A stretch of 64,000 nucleotides of DNA, taken from contig OZ026516.1 in NCBI GenBank assembly GCA_964019695.1, positions 99,324,368 through 99,388,367 of the forward strand, written 5' to 3'. Under the pieces are notes generated by a model. It had not been told where the DNA came from and searched no databases. It saw nothing but the letters and a program-made list of their open reading frames with translations. Below, in pieces: positions 22,166-32,217 of this stretch (its first letter is position 1; every line of letters begins with the position of its first letter). Position numbers and translations under genes: made by a program. This DNA is from Loripinus fragilis. Its lineage: Eukaryota; Mollusca; Bivalvia; Lucinida; Lucinidae.

Positions 22166-22289
22166 TGTTGGGTTGGGGATGCTTATTTCTATAGGAACCT
22201 ATAGAACTTGTAATTTTTCAGTTGCCATATTCCTGATAATAGAACAAAATAAACTTTATAAAAAAAATCCAATCCGCACGTACAATTGG

Positions 22290-22355
22290 GCCACTTTCGG
22301 CCCGCCAACGAACCGCCATCCGCAGGTGACGGTTCGTCGGCGGGTCGATAGTGGC
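22290..22355. repeat. Hairpin, 26-bp arms
   Basis: GCCACTTTCGGCCCGCCAAC with GAACCG (22290-22315) pairs with CGGTTCGTCGGCGGGTCG plus ATAGTGGC (22330-22355), with three mismatches and a 14-nt loop. A second, more diverged copy lies at 24824-24896. It is unusually GC-rich for the window. Confidence 0.72.
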
Positions 22356-22574
22356 TCGTGATGGGATGCTAGCTGGGAGCAGTTGTTTAAAAATCGCAAA
22401 TGCACTTTTTATTCAATACCGCAGATGGACTCAAGACGTCCCAGGTATTTTCCAATACTACGTATTTTTCCATCACTACGTCAGTGTATATGCTATAAAT
22501 AGACGCAATGGCGTTTAGTAGTTACCTGTCTTAATATGCTGACAAGCTATTAAAGGGAGAGAACCAGTCTAAGG

Positions 22575-22645
22575 CAATTATATGAAGCAGACGACTTCAG
22601 CAGACGATATTTTCAGATGCAATTTTCTTGGCGCTTTAAGGGTTA
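22575..22645. mobile_element. Family H1 miniature element, end fragment
   Basis: GAAGCAGACGACTTCAGCAG, ATTTTCAGATGCA and GGCGCTTTAAGGGTTAA match one end of the H1 elements at 9.5-10.2 kb. The rest of the element is absent. Confidence 0.65.
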
Positions 22646-22867
22646 AGTACTGTAATGCCTTAGCCATGATGTGATGTTAGAGTGACTTTTCAAGAATATG
22701 TATATGCCTTTAATCGCGCCTGACAAGTGTTCGTAAATAAGTTTTAACTATTTCAAATGAGAGCCCCTACCTTCAATTTCAGTTTATTTATTCTCCGCGA
22801 AAAGACTAGTCGAACAATATCCGCGGCCAAGAATTCGGTATGATACCAGTAATAATAATCTTTGCTA

Positions 22868-22930
22868 ACAGGTTGGACCCAGATCAGACCAAACAAAACG
22901 TCGAGCCTGATCTGGATCCCAAATGTTTGA
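22868..22930. repeat. Hairpin module, degenerate
   Basis: TTGGACCCAGATCAGACC is paired with GCCTGATCTGGATCC over a short centre. It shares the GACCCAGATCAGA arm with the H1 central palindrome but lacks the H1 ends. Confidence 0.55.
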
Positions 22931-22999
22931 CACTGTAGCGATAGAACCGCAGGGCCGCATCCAGGATTCCATGTTGGGGGAGTCCAGGATTCCATGTTG

Positions 23000-24820
23000 G
23001 GGGAGGGGGGCAATATTTAAAACATGAAATATTTTCATGCGAGCGCAGAAGACGCGAAGCCATGCTAGGGCTTGTGGGGGTCGTTATGAACTTGGCACAC
23101 TTTCACACACCGAAAATAATTCCAACCTTTACTCAGGGTCGTAGCAACGAGTTTGAGAGTTAATGTGAGTGTTTTGATTCACAGTATGCATGAATGCGAG
23201 TTCTGTAGGTGCCAAGCGCGGGTAAGGGGGTCTGGGGCATGCTTCCCCAGGATTTATTGAAAAATCCGCGCACTTTGGTGCCTTCTGGCACATTTTCATG
23301 CAGTTTAATTCTTTATCAGAAAGCTTCATTTTTTCAACAGGCAAAGTCATGAAATTTTGAAATGAATGGGTAAAATGAACTTCGATGTCATTTCTTCAAC
23401 TTTCAAATGGTTTTCTAAACGAACTTGTAGACTATATCATGCGCGATTGAAAAAAAAACTGTTTTGTGAAAATGCGAAGAACATAATTATTTGCAGACAA
23501 AAGTTTCATCGTGTGAACGTCCGAGAAACATGTTTCAAGAGATTTTTGGAGTTTCATGAAACAGTTTCATCGAATAGGACATTGCTGTATTTTCTGAAAC
23601 TTGTCTCATATTTTTCAAGACAATTAGCCAATCACAGCTCGGCTATTTCTGAAGGTCAGTTTACCTGTTATTTCTACAAATGTGCATACACAATTAAGAA
23701 AGGGGTCTTTTAGCTAGGTATAATATGGTGAGCCCTATATACATTTCTTCGTTGAATCCAAACTTCGTATTATTCGCGGTCCATTTAAATGTTGCGTTGC
23801 AAGTGCAATGATCATCAGACACAATGGGACAGCAATTTCGTCCTCCTCAGCATGCTCAGTAAGCACCATGTTGAAAAAGTATGCACAATTTTAGCGGGAA
23901 AGAGCAACAGGTAATGTGAAGTTGCATCGTCTGTACAGTAGTGTATGGTACACACAAACGTTGCATACATAAGTTGCAGACAAAAGTTTCATCGTGTGTA
24001 TCAGGCTTCAGACTGCTCTGATCCGGTGCCACAATGCTTGACCGTATGATAAAATTGGCCATTGTTGTGAGCATTAACACATAGTGCTCAGATGACTCCA
24101 GTAGACGTCATTCAGAAAAAGGAACCGAAAGATATGGTAGGCTACAATAAAATGACAGGATTTTTGCAGGGCGCCGCCGATCTGGCACCTTTGAATTTAG
24201 ATCTCTATATGTACGTTTGCGAGCGGAGCGAGCAAGAAAAAATCAGACTATTTAAAATTGAAAAAAATCAGTAGCCGCTGCTAAAAACCATATTAACAAG
24301 AAAAACTATAGCATGAAATATCATGTTATACTGGGGCGGTTTAAGTGGCTCATTAATGGTTTTACCGAGTTTATGATAGAGCAGTAGATATCTTTTTAAT
24401 GGACTGATACATGAGGATGGTGCAATATGTAATTCAAGTGCAGCAGCTAGGGTTGAGGGTTGGTGCTCAAAAGAACCGTCTCAATGGAATTGAGGTGATT
24501 CTTTTTGAATACCTACTATGTATTTCTGGATTTAGAAGAAAGGTTTTTATTATTATTATTAAACACCCCTGAAAGTACCTGGTGGTCTGGATGTTATTAT
24601 GGCAATGTGCAGACTGATCTAAAGTCATGAGTTGCACCTCTTGAGTAGGTAGATCTGTTCTCTAAACACGGTGCCTATTTGCTGTCATGTGTACAGCTGA
24701 AAGAGAAGTCGTAGTACGTTAACAGTTTGTCCAGCTTTCTTTTCATTATGCGTAGGAGCTTTGGCTACTGTTCTATGATCTCTATACAACAGTACATAAT
24801 CTACATTCTCAGAAAACATA
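23000..24820. other. Unassigned sequence
   Basis: The longest frame is 115 aa (23366-23713) and has no recognisable domain; its lysine, phenylalanine and cysteine content looks like translated AT-rich DNA. A short TAT repeat lies at about 24549-24560. I found no repeat boundary that I can defend. Confidence 0.45.
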
Positions 24821-24823
24821 TAA

Positions 24824-24896
24824 AAGTGGGCCACCATCGGCCCGTCACCAAAACTTCATTATGGCATTTGGTTGGCGGGTCGACAGTGGACAACCG
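24824..24896. repeat. Second copy of the 22.3-kb hairpin family
   Basis: GTGGGCCACCATCGGCCCG on the left and GGCGGGTCGACAGTGGACAA on the right resemble the outer parts of the 22290-22355 arms. The inner arms are more diverged. Confidence 0.55.
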
Positions 24897-25449
24897 GGCA
24901 TAGTTTTGGTAGCGCTCAATGGCATTTTCAAATGCACTTAAGTGTTCAAATGTACGGTCCAATGTGACAAATATGAACCATTCTGACAATATAAACTGAA
25001 ACTTTTGTGAAACTGAGTCAAATTGTAGAATGAAAGAGTAATGATCAGTAATTACTTTTGGTTTGATTTATCTATTATAAAGACCGATAGTTAAAAGACT
25101 TTCTTGATCTGTTTGCGGCAGGTAGCAGGTAATAGGGATCAAAGACAATAGGATAATTTCAATTTATTGTTTTCGTCGTATGAAACGTAATGCTCTATGC
25201 TTATGTTTTTCGCACACACGACACCCTATAAACTGACATTGAGATAAAAAAAAATATGTGGGCCTCGGAACGTGAAAGCCTGTCTTGGGGGGTGCGAAAA
25301 ACAAATGCGCAGACTAGCCTGCGCATTAGCGTAGACTGATCAGCGCCTTTTTCATTTGCTTTTTGGGAAGTATCATTTCTAGAATTGCTACAAGTGAAAT
25401 TTCAATTTTCGAGCGTTACGGATGGATCATGCGAAATTACTTGACGTTC

Positions 25450-25457
25450 TGACGTCA
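25450..25457. promoter_or_regulatory. Consensus CRE palindrome
   Basis: TGACGTCA is the exact binding consensus of CREB/ATF-family bZIP proteins, set in a slightly GC-richer stretch with a second CAACGTCACGTCC nearby at about 25501. An 8-bp match in 64 kb can occur by chance, and no gene start is identified next to it. Confidence 0.3.
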
Positions 25458-25531
25458 CTTCCCGTAAGCCAGTCAATATTACCTCGTGCCATGTGCTTTG
25501 CAACGTCACGTCCGGCAAGTCATGCAATATG

Positions 25532-25673
25532 TAGTTTTATTGACTCAGTGGATATGCATCTGGGCCAATTAGAAGATGTTTATTTATAGATAATATAATA
25601 AGTAGTTTTATTGACTCGAGTGGATATGCATCTTGGCCAATCAGAAGATGTTTATTTATGGATTATATAATAA
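25532..25673. repeat. Two-copy direct repeat, period 71 bp
   Basis: TAGTTTTATTGACTC, GTGGATATGCATCT, GGCCAAT and AGAAGATGTTTATTTAT occur twice, at 25532 and 25603, with about six differences. Each copy contains a CCAAT sequence and an ATGCAT palindrome. No open frame is preserved. Confidence 0.8.
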
Positions 25674-27470
25674 AATGTTTTAGCCCCTAGATGGTTAACC
25701 AAATTTAATAGGCATCAAAACACATATCAAAATGGCCACTTATGGAAATTACTGTAGATGAGGAGACTGCTTTTAGACTCGCTTTTTCAGAAGCCTCAAA
25801 GACAGGTTTTTGTCGCGTTGAGGCCCATTTTGTGTCGAAAATTGCACAACATGTAACACAAACGCAGTAGCCTACCTAATCAATGCAATTATATATTTTC
25901 TGGCATCAATGGAACATTGCAAACTGTTTGTAAACGTCCCTTGATGTCAATATAGCAACCTGACTAATGATTATGCTACTGTACTCCTAGCTTACTGATA
26001 CACACTTCCTTTAGTAAAAGCCAATACTTATTAATCATGGTGGAACAGTGGTGACCTACATCCGTCATCGATAGGAAACAATGAACGAGAACAGTTTATC
26101 TGCCTGTTATATTACTTGGTCTGAGCTGTTATTTATTCTTTTACAATTAATCATCGTTTCCTTTGTTGAAGTAAAAGGGAAAACTTAGATTTGTTCTTAC
26201 ATTTTCAACTTTCTAAGCGTTGTCGAAAACATAAAATTGATCAATGCCTGACCGATTGTATATATATAAATAGAACGTACTAAATCGCGTTGCGATTGGC
26301 TGTGTATAAATAATTTACATATACGTGTAGTGTGTATATCACATGACCGTTTTGGGCGGGATAGGCATAAAGTAAAACTTCGAATGAAATCATACAAGTA
26401 AGATTATTCAATCCCCAATTTTTAAGCGACTTTTTGGGGTCAGCTGAGATAATTCTTGATTTATATGAATGTTAAATTATTTACATACATAGCCGCGTAA
26501 AAAAACACGCCGACTTGTTTGTTTGTTGTCGATGAAAGCAGACTACAATGGCAAGTCCACTATGTCTTTTACGATATGCCTATCATTATTATAGTACTGC
26601 GCAAGGTATTATTTTTTAAATATATTTGTATTTGAATTAGCAATTGGCAATAAATCATTGCTTCGATACCCAAACTGAAGTTTCTAAACTGCAAAGCATA
26701 ACAAACAATAAAAAACAACGAAAAAAGAACTACTTTTTAAGCGTAATATTTTCCAGGAAGTTGTTCGGTTTGCATTAAGCCTTTATCCTGTGGAATCCGG
26801 ATATACCCCATTCTGGAAAACATTGTAGATCCGGATCAGTTGGCTTCTCAGGAACAAACTAGTCAGGATCTTTACGACTCTTTATCATGCATCTAATTAA
26901 ATTGTTAATATTGAAACCATGCAACTTATATGTCTGAAAATTTGCAAGGAGTGTAGCATATATTTAATGTATGGCCTGGCAAGGGTGAAATATCGACGTT
27001 ACTGAAAAACTGTAAGTGTTAAAATTGAGTCCGGATGCCAGCATCCATCCCCAAAAAGAAAATAACTAAACTCCTTGTATAGTCACTTTCTACAATGTCA
27101 CTTTCTACAATGTGGCGTTGGATCACGCCGATCAGTCTGACGTCATATCATCATATCATGCATGGACATACGAAATACCAAAATGGCATATGCAAAAAGT
27201 TTAATCGCCTTGAATGGCTGTGTATGATTAGGTGAAGATTAAATAGACAAATCCTAAAAAAGCAATCAACTTTTGCTTTCTGTTCAGACTTGTTCTTGAT
27301 GGGACAGTAGATTGTATACTTTGCCGAATTGTGTAGTCTCAGATGAGATACCTGAGAACGCATTATCTCTTCAGTGTCTATACTTTTTTTATTTAGATTA
27401 AAACAATCTTTTAGGACAGGAATGTAGTTATGAGCTCCAAACTATTAATTCTGGATACCGCAAAGCAGGT
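25674..27470. other. Unassigned AT-rich sequence
   Basis: No gene is recognisable. A TATATATATAAATAG TATA-like string at about 26260 is near ATTGGCT, but such strings are common in DNA of this composition. A weak palindrome of the ATCCGGAT/GATCCGGATC type lies at about 26795-26845. Confidence 0.4.
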
Positions 27471-27477
27471 ACTTTGG

Positions 27478-27543
27478 CAGACAGTGAAGACCTAGATGGA
27501 ATGCCGCATATGGCGGCATTTTATCAGGGTCTGCACTGTTTGC
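27478..27543. repeat. Hairpin module
   Basis: The outer arms are GCAGACAGTGAAGACC and GGTCTGCACTGTTTGC, and the inner arms are ATGCCGC and GCGGCAT over a short loop. The arm text GACCTAGATGGAATGCCGC differs from other copies, yet its partner GCGGCATTTTATCAGGGTC has changed in step. Confidence 0.72.
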
Positions 27544-27594
27544 TTAACTAATAACATTATACGACGTTAAATTTGCCTGGCGGTAGTGATTGTA

Positions 27595-27815
27595 GCCTGA
27601 AAGATTTGTTTTGTTTGTTTGTTTGTTTGATGCGTTACGTCGCAGCCAACAATTTGTCAGCCAGGTCGAGAATTTTTCATTTCTTCCCGGTTGAACCAGT
27701 ACTAAGCAGAGGATTAAGTGTCTTACGTAAGGACACAATACAGTGCCTCTGCTGAGTTTCGAATCAGCGATCGTTTGATCTCGTGTAACACCATACCACA
27801 GAGCCACCGCGATTT
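27595..27815 (-). mobile_element. tRNA-derived SINE, diverged full-length copy
   Basis: On the minus strand it starts near 27812 with GCGGTGGCTCTGTGG (box A), then box B GATTCGAAACTC. The shared body follows: GTCCTTACGTAAGACACTT, CTGCTTAGTACTGGTTCAAC, and a tail with CAAACAAACAAACAAAACA at 27608-27628. It is colinear with the plus-strand SINEs but older. Confidence 0.75.
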
Positions 27816-27949
27816 GTGCATTTTCTGACTAGCACACAAGTCTTGTTACACCTCTAAATCATTTAAGTTCACATGGCATATAAAAGCCTAGAAAATGCAC
27901 TGTTTATGGATATAATAACGGAGAATGTACACTAAACCTTTAGCCTATA

Positions 27950-28165
27950 CCAATAAGGCCGTGAAGATGCAATAGGCCAGTCCATGAGACAATAGTCATT
28001 ATTTTAACGTACAAGCACAGCTATCCAGTGTGTCTTATGTTTAGTCAGATCCTTCATCTACTGGCACACATTGTGTAGCGAGCAGCAAGGACTTTGACGT
28101 GACTGCGCAAATGCGCAGTCTCGTCACAGCCCTCCCTGTTCGTCTATGTAATAAGGCGCCAAATA
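27950..28165. repeat. Dispersed repeat with central hairpin, copy 2
   Basis: CAGCTATCCAGTGTG and CCTTCATCTACTGG precede the hairpin GACTGCGCAAATGCGCAGTC near 28100, whose arms extend into CAAGGACTTTGACGT and CGTCACAGCCC. Copies lie at 7800, 50565 and 62690. It lies just downstream of the coiled-coil gene on its strand and could reach into its 3' untranslated region. Confidence 0.6.
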
Positions 28166-28320
28166 GCATTATTTGGCTTGAATTTCAATTATATCTAACC
28201 AGTTATGAATAAGCATATTCATGTGATAAAGCTGTGTGTATTTTACATGATATTAAGATGCACAATCAAACACCAAGAGAAGATGGAAGGTATAGTAACT
28301 GTAAGGTTTGCTTTCAATTA

Positions 28321-31300
28321 TCAATAGACTCTCTTCTGAGCTGCCCTGATGCGGTTTCTGTGTATCTGAGAGTATCCTTGTGTATAACTAAACCCATATG
28401 TCAATCCCCTATCACCTTTTAACTCTGGTAGACTAGGGTTGGATTCTATCGGTGATATTGGCGACCTACGTACGTCCTCTAAACTTCTACTTGGTGACAA
28501 AGATGTTCTTAGTTCTTTCTTTGGTATTGGAGGTTTAGAGTTTTTAACAGGACTTGATTTGGTGAATGGGTGCCTACGCTTTGGAAGCGCAGCCTGAGGA
28601 GCAATCTGTACGCGTTTCTTCCCATTTTTATTTTCAACATATATAGCCTTCTGTATGGGGTCAACGGGAGGCGGATCACTGACCCATGCTTCACGTGCTT
28701 TAGGGGCTTTCTCTGTGTTTACATTAAAGTTACTGTCCAGAATGGTCCTGTCTTCTAACGAAGCTCTTAATCTTCGATTTTCTTCCATCAAACGTTTATT
28801 GCTGGACTCAATGTCGTTGATCTTATCTCTTTTTACTTCCCACTCTCTCTTTTCTGTCTCAACTTCACGCTTTTCTCTATCAAGTTGCCCAATGCGTTTA
28901 GTCATTGTGTCAACTTTCATATTGAATTCAAATATTTGTTCCTCTAACGAAGAAACGTGGTATCCTCTGTCTTCGAGCTGAACTGATAGCTGATTCCTGC
29001 GACTTTCAGATTCTTCAAGTTTATCAACAAAGTGTTTCAGTTCTTTTTCCATGTTATTCATGTGTTTTTCGAATACCCTCAGTCTATCTACTTCAGCAGA
29101 GAGCTGTCCTTTCTCTTTTTCAAAATCGCTTTTTTCAATGTCCTTTTCTGAATTTAGAGTGTCAACTTGAGCTACAAGTTTGCTAATCTGAGCTTCTTTA
29201 TCTGCAACTACAGTTTGCAATTCTTTGTTTGTGCTTTCGAGCTTTGATTTTGTATCTTGTAAGTTTGTTGTGGCACTCTCGGTATCCTGCTTCAGAGAGG
29301 CTAACTGTTCTTGGATAGACTTAAGCTCAGCTTTCAATCTCTGTATTTCCTTCTTTAGCTCATCTATTTCTTTCTTTTGGGAATCACATAATGACTTCAG
29401 CCTTTTATTATCATTCTCAAAAGTTTTATTTTCAGATGATAGTTCATCAAGTTTGATTTTTAATTCATTTAACTCTGATGCGGAAGTGTTGTATTTTGAT
29501 TTTGCTTCATCATGTTCCTCTTCTAATTTACGCTTCTCTGTATTATGCTGGTTTACAATATCTTTTTTCTCTTTCTCTAACTTAAGAACACTGCTTTTCA
29601 AATCTTTTATTTCCGTGTCAAACTTGTTTTCGTCTTTCATTACACCAAGCAACTCACTTAGTTCTGTCTTCTTTTGTGTCAGACTTTCAGATAAAGCTTT
29701 GTTCTCAAATTCTAATGTATTCAACTTCTTCTCCAATTCAGTAATTTTATTCTTCTGAGCTATATTTTCATCCTTCAATTTTGAATAACCTTTCTGCAAA
29801 TCTTGAATTGTATCAAGTTTTTCTGATTCTACTGCAGTCACACTGTTTGCTAAAGATTTTGATTCCTTCTCCATTGCACGAAGTTTTTTAAGATCATTCA
29901 TATGCTCAGCTTTTTCTTTGATAAGCTCTTCATTGACATTTTGATTTTCTGTTTGAAGCTTCACAACCTGGGCCTTTAGCTCATTGATTTGAATATTTGC
30001 GTCTTTGCTAATCTCCTTTGCATCATCAGATAAGCTTGAATGCTTTTCAAGTTTTTGTATCTTATTTTCCAATTCCACCTTCTCTTGTATTAGTTTTAAT
30101 GTTTTTTCATCGCTTGTGCTGTGCTTAAGTAGGTTTTGATCTTTTTCAATAGATTCTAGTTTTGCATGTAGTGAATTATTTTCTGACGTTAATTCCTCAA
30201 TGCTCTTCAGAAATCCATTCGCTTCATCTTCTAATTGCTTTATCCTACGCTTGTATGCAAGCTCAGCCTTTAGAAGCGTATTTCTTTCTGCATATATAGC
30301 CTCATATGACTCACCACGACGCCCTTCAGCGTGAAATATGCCTGTGTTTTCCATTTTGATGGTATCGTTTAAATAGTTTGATTCTTGGATTGTCTTCTCT
30401 GAGGTAGTTTTAGCAATTGTACTGTTTTGGTGGGTTGTTATGGATTCTGATTTGGGACTGGAAAGCTTCTTCACAGTTTCTAGTTCAAAGTCTGGAGATT
30501 TATCCAGAACTTTATTTACACTGGTCTTCTGTAAAGGTTTATTATTTGATACTATAACACTGGTCTTTTGTAAAGGTTTATTATTTGGTTCTACAGCCTC
30601 TTTCTGTTCTTTTGTGATATTTGTTTGTTGCAAGCCACCTATAGTTGTGACTGCTGGAGCACTTCCAACTGTTAATTTAGAAACTTTTACCCTTGTATTA
30701 CTCTCACTTTCTTTCGCTTTATTTGTTGTTCCGTTTCCAACAGTAATGCCTGTAACTGCGTGCGTATCTTTACGCTCACTTATACCTGCTTTGATTTTAG
30801 TTTTGTCTGTTGTGGAGCCAGAGATTTTTTCTACAGTTTCATTTGATTTGTTGGTGTTCTCTATTTGTTGATTGGCATGCTTTTTTTCTTTGCTTACAGT
30901 GTTTTTTCCAACTTCTTTGTATGTGCTATCTGCTTTTGTTTTGTCAGTGTTTTTCACTTTTATGCCCTTCCCCACGCTAATGGAATCCTGTTTGTCTTCG
31001 CTTACAGGAGGCAAATGAGTTAATTTTGCTTTCGAAGTTGTCTTGTGTTTCGGTTCTTTTCGTGATGAATCAACTTTATTATGGCTTTCTTCTTTATCTT
31101 TTGGCAAATGTGATTTATCATCTGATTTCTTAGTTGTTTTAGTGTGAGTTTTTGATTCAATATTATTTGGTTTGGCTGTACTCGTTTTATTTATGCTAGA
31201 TATAGGCGCTTCGTTCTTTGTATTTTCAACAGCTACTGTTTTTGTCAGTGCATTTGAATGAGTCGATTTATTGTCAACTTTAACAGGCTCCTTATGTTCT

Positions 31301-31809
31301 CTCTGTCCTTTTGTACTTTCACTAATTGTTTTAGCGTGAGTCCCTGAGTTGTTTTTCTTACGTTCCTTTGGTTGTCCTTTTTCTTTCTCATTTACTGCTT
31401 TAACACTCGTCACTATAGTTTCGTTTGTTTCTTTTGATGGTGCGTTAACTTTGCTGTTTACCTCAGTTTTAGTGGGTTTTGCGTCTTTAAAGTCGACTCC
31501 CCTCTTTGCTAACTCTTCAGTTTCATTATTTTGTATTTTTTGTTGGTTTTTAGCTTTCTCACTTATTGCCTTAACCCCTGCATCTATTGTGGCTTTTGTG
31601 TCAATAATACGGGTTCTGTTTTTAACGTTAGGTTCGTTTGTCAAATTATCTGGTGGTTTTATATCCTGAACGCTTGGTTCGATGGGTTTTATTTCTTTAT
31701 CACCTTCGATTACTGGTAACTGTAAATTCGCGCCCTGTTTTCTCTCATTTATTGGTTCAGTATCAAATGTAGCTTGACGGCGCAAAACACCGTCTTCTGT
31801 TGTTGACAT
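28321..31809 (-). CDS. Large coiled-coil protein, 1162 aa, single coding exon
   Basis: The frame has no stop for 1162 codons and is clearly a real gene. Residues 1-490 are low-complexity, rich in K, T, S, N and E, with three degenerate repeats of a VKAISEKAKNQQK type (about 79-91, 136-148, 159-171) and a 13-residue tandem duplication (NNKPLQKTSV core, about 409-431). Residues about 500-1020 are continuous coiled coil with dense E/K/L heptads. The tail has two basic clusters (GKKR at 1063, PKRR at 1076), serine-proline sites (1086, 1105, 1116, 1119), a proline-rich KPPIPKK and a tyrosine-rich end. No signal peptide or membrane segment is visible. The ATG has A at -3 and is preceded in frame by TAA at 31828-31830. 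A cytoskeletal or nuclear scaffold role is plausible but not demonstrated; I do not recognise the family. Confidence 0.9.
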   Translation of the reverse strand: MSTTEDGVLRRQATFDTEPINERKQGANLQLPVIEGDKEIKPIEPSVQDIKPPDNLTNEPNVKNRTRIIDTKATIDAGVKAISEKAKNQQKIQNNETEELAKRGVDFKDAKPTKTEVNSKVNAPSKETNETIVTSVKAVNEKEKGQPKERKKNNSGTHAKTISESTKGQREHKEPVKVDNKSTHSNALTKTVAVENTKNEAPISSINKTSTAKPNNIESKTHTKTTKKSDDKSHLPKDKEESHNKVDSSRKEPKHKTTSKAKLTHLPPVSEDKQDSISVGKGIKVKNTDKTKADSTYKEVGKNTVSKEKKHANQQIENTNKSNETVEKISGSTTDKTKIKAGISERKDTHAVTGITVGNGTTNKAKESESNTRVKVSKLTVGSAPAVTTIGGLQQTNITKEQKEAVEPNNKPLQKTSVIVSNNKPLQKTSVNKVLDKSPDFELETVKKLSSPKSESITTHQNSTIAKTTSEKTIQESNYLNDTIKMENTGIFHAEGRRGESYEAIYAERNTLLKAELAYKRRIKQLEDEANGFLKSIEELTSENNSLHAKLESIEKDQNLLKHSTSDEKTLKLIQEKVELENKIQKLEKHSSLSDDAKEISKDANIQINELKAQVVKLQTENQNVNEELIKEKAEHMNDLKKLRAMEKESKSLANSVTAVESEKLDTIQDLQKGYSKLKDENIAQKNKITELEKKLNTLEFENKALSESLTQKKTELSELLGVMKDENKFDTEIKDLKSSVLKLEKEKKDIVNQHNTEKRKLEEEHDEAKSKYNTSASELNELKIKLDELSSENKTFENDNKRLKSLCDSQKKEIDELKKEIQRLKAELKSIQEQLASLKQDTESATTNLQDTKSKLESTNKELQTVVADKEAQISKLVAQVDTLNSEKDIEKSDFEKEKGQLSAEVDRLRVFEKHMNNMEKELKHFVDKLEESESRRNQLSVQLEDRGYHVSSLEEQIFEFNMKVDTMTKRIGQLDREKREVETEKREWEVKRDKINDIESSNKRLMEENRRLRASLEDRTILDSNFNVNTEKAPKAREAWVSDPPPVDPIQKAIYVENKNGKKRVQIAPQAALPKRRHPFTKSSPVKNSKPPIPKKELRTSLSPSRSLEDVRRSPISPIESNPSLPELKGDRGLTYGFSYTQGYSQIHRNRIRAAQKRVY
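30519..30598 (-). repeat. 39-bp in-frame tandem duplication inside the coiled-coil gene
   Basis: ACTGGTCTTCTGTAAAGG and ACTGGTCTTTTGTAAAGG lie 39 bp apart, followed in each case by TTTATTATTTG. The period is 13 codons, so the frame is kept. The copies differ at several positions, so the duplication is not the most recent event. It lies in the disordered N-terminal half. Confidence 0.85.
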
Positions 31810-31920
31810 GTTGTTCTTGAGGACCGTTTAGGTCCTGTGGTCTAATAAATGAGACCATTGTTGATAAGTGTTCGTATAAATCCTGATTACATTGAAAGTG
31901 TTGGATTTCGTCTTCTTTGC
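31810..31920 (-). other. 5' untranslated part of the coding exon and 3' splice site
   Basis: On the minus strand a T-rich tract followed by TTTTAATTTTCAG ends at 31921, immediately before GCAAAGAAGACG. This is a textbook acceptor. It places the 5' edge of the coding exon at 31920 and leaves 111 nt of leader before the ATG. The upstream exon or exons, and thus the promoter, lie above 31921. I could not identify the matching donor. Confidence 0.75.
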
Positions 31921-32010
31921 CTGAAAATTAAAAAAAAAATCAGAAACGTATTACATTAAATTAAAGTGTTTATGAACCTGGTAAATGCAATATTAAAACA
32001 AAAAGAGGTA

Positions 32011-32217
32011 CAGTAAAACCTGTCTTAAGCGTCCACTCAAAAAGAAGACTTAAATTGGTTTTCAAGACCGCTTAATATCGCTGAATGCAGGTCAAAAGTA
32101 TTGCAGAATGCTCCAAGAGAACATTCTGCAATACTTTCGACCTACATTAAGCTACCATTTGTCTTTAAGGCCTTTGTTTTGTCTATTTTGAGCGGCCGCT
32201 TAAGACAGGTTTTACTT
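32011..32217. mobile_element. Miniature element with perfect 20-bp inverted ends
   Basis: AGTAAAACCTGTCTTAAGCG (32012-32031) is exactly reverse-complemented at 32197-32216. TA lies outside both ends (32009-32010, 32218-32219). A second, inner inverted repeat pairs AGGTCAAAAGTATTGCAGAA with TTCTGCAATACTTTCGACCT around 32090-32150. The CAGTAAAACC terminus and TA duplication resemble pogo/Tc1-mariner type elements. It sits just upstream of the coiled-coil coding exon, probably in its first intron. Confidence 0.85.

Noticed and set aside
23366..23713. 115-aa host gene
   Set aside because: The residue composition is that of AT-rich random sequence and no domain is visible.
26255..26275. TATA box promoter
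   Set aside because: TATATATATAAATAG is common by chance at this base composition, and no gene start follows.
27900..28320. Polyadenylation signal of the coiled-coil gene
   Set aside because: I found no AATAAA or ATTAAA on the minus strand within 400 nt of the stop; only a weak CATAAA-type variant near 27903. No call was made.
28509..31719. Several 60-177 aa frames on the plus strand and in other frames within 28.3-31.8 kb
   Set aside because: They are shadows of the 1162-aa minus-strand gene; their serine/phenylalanine-rich text is the antisense of lysine/glutamate codons.
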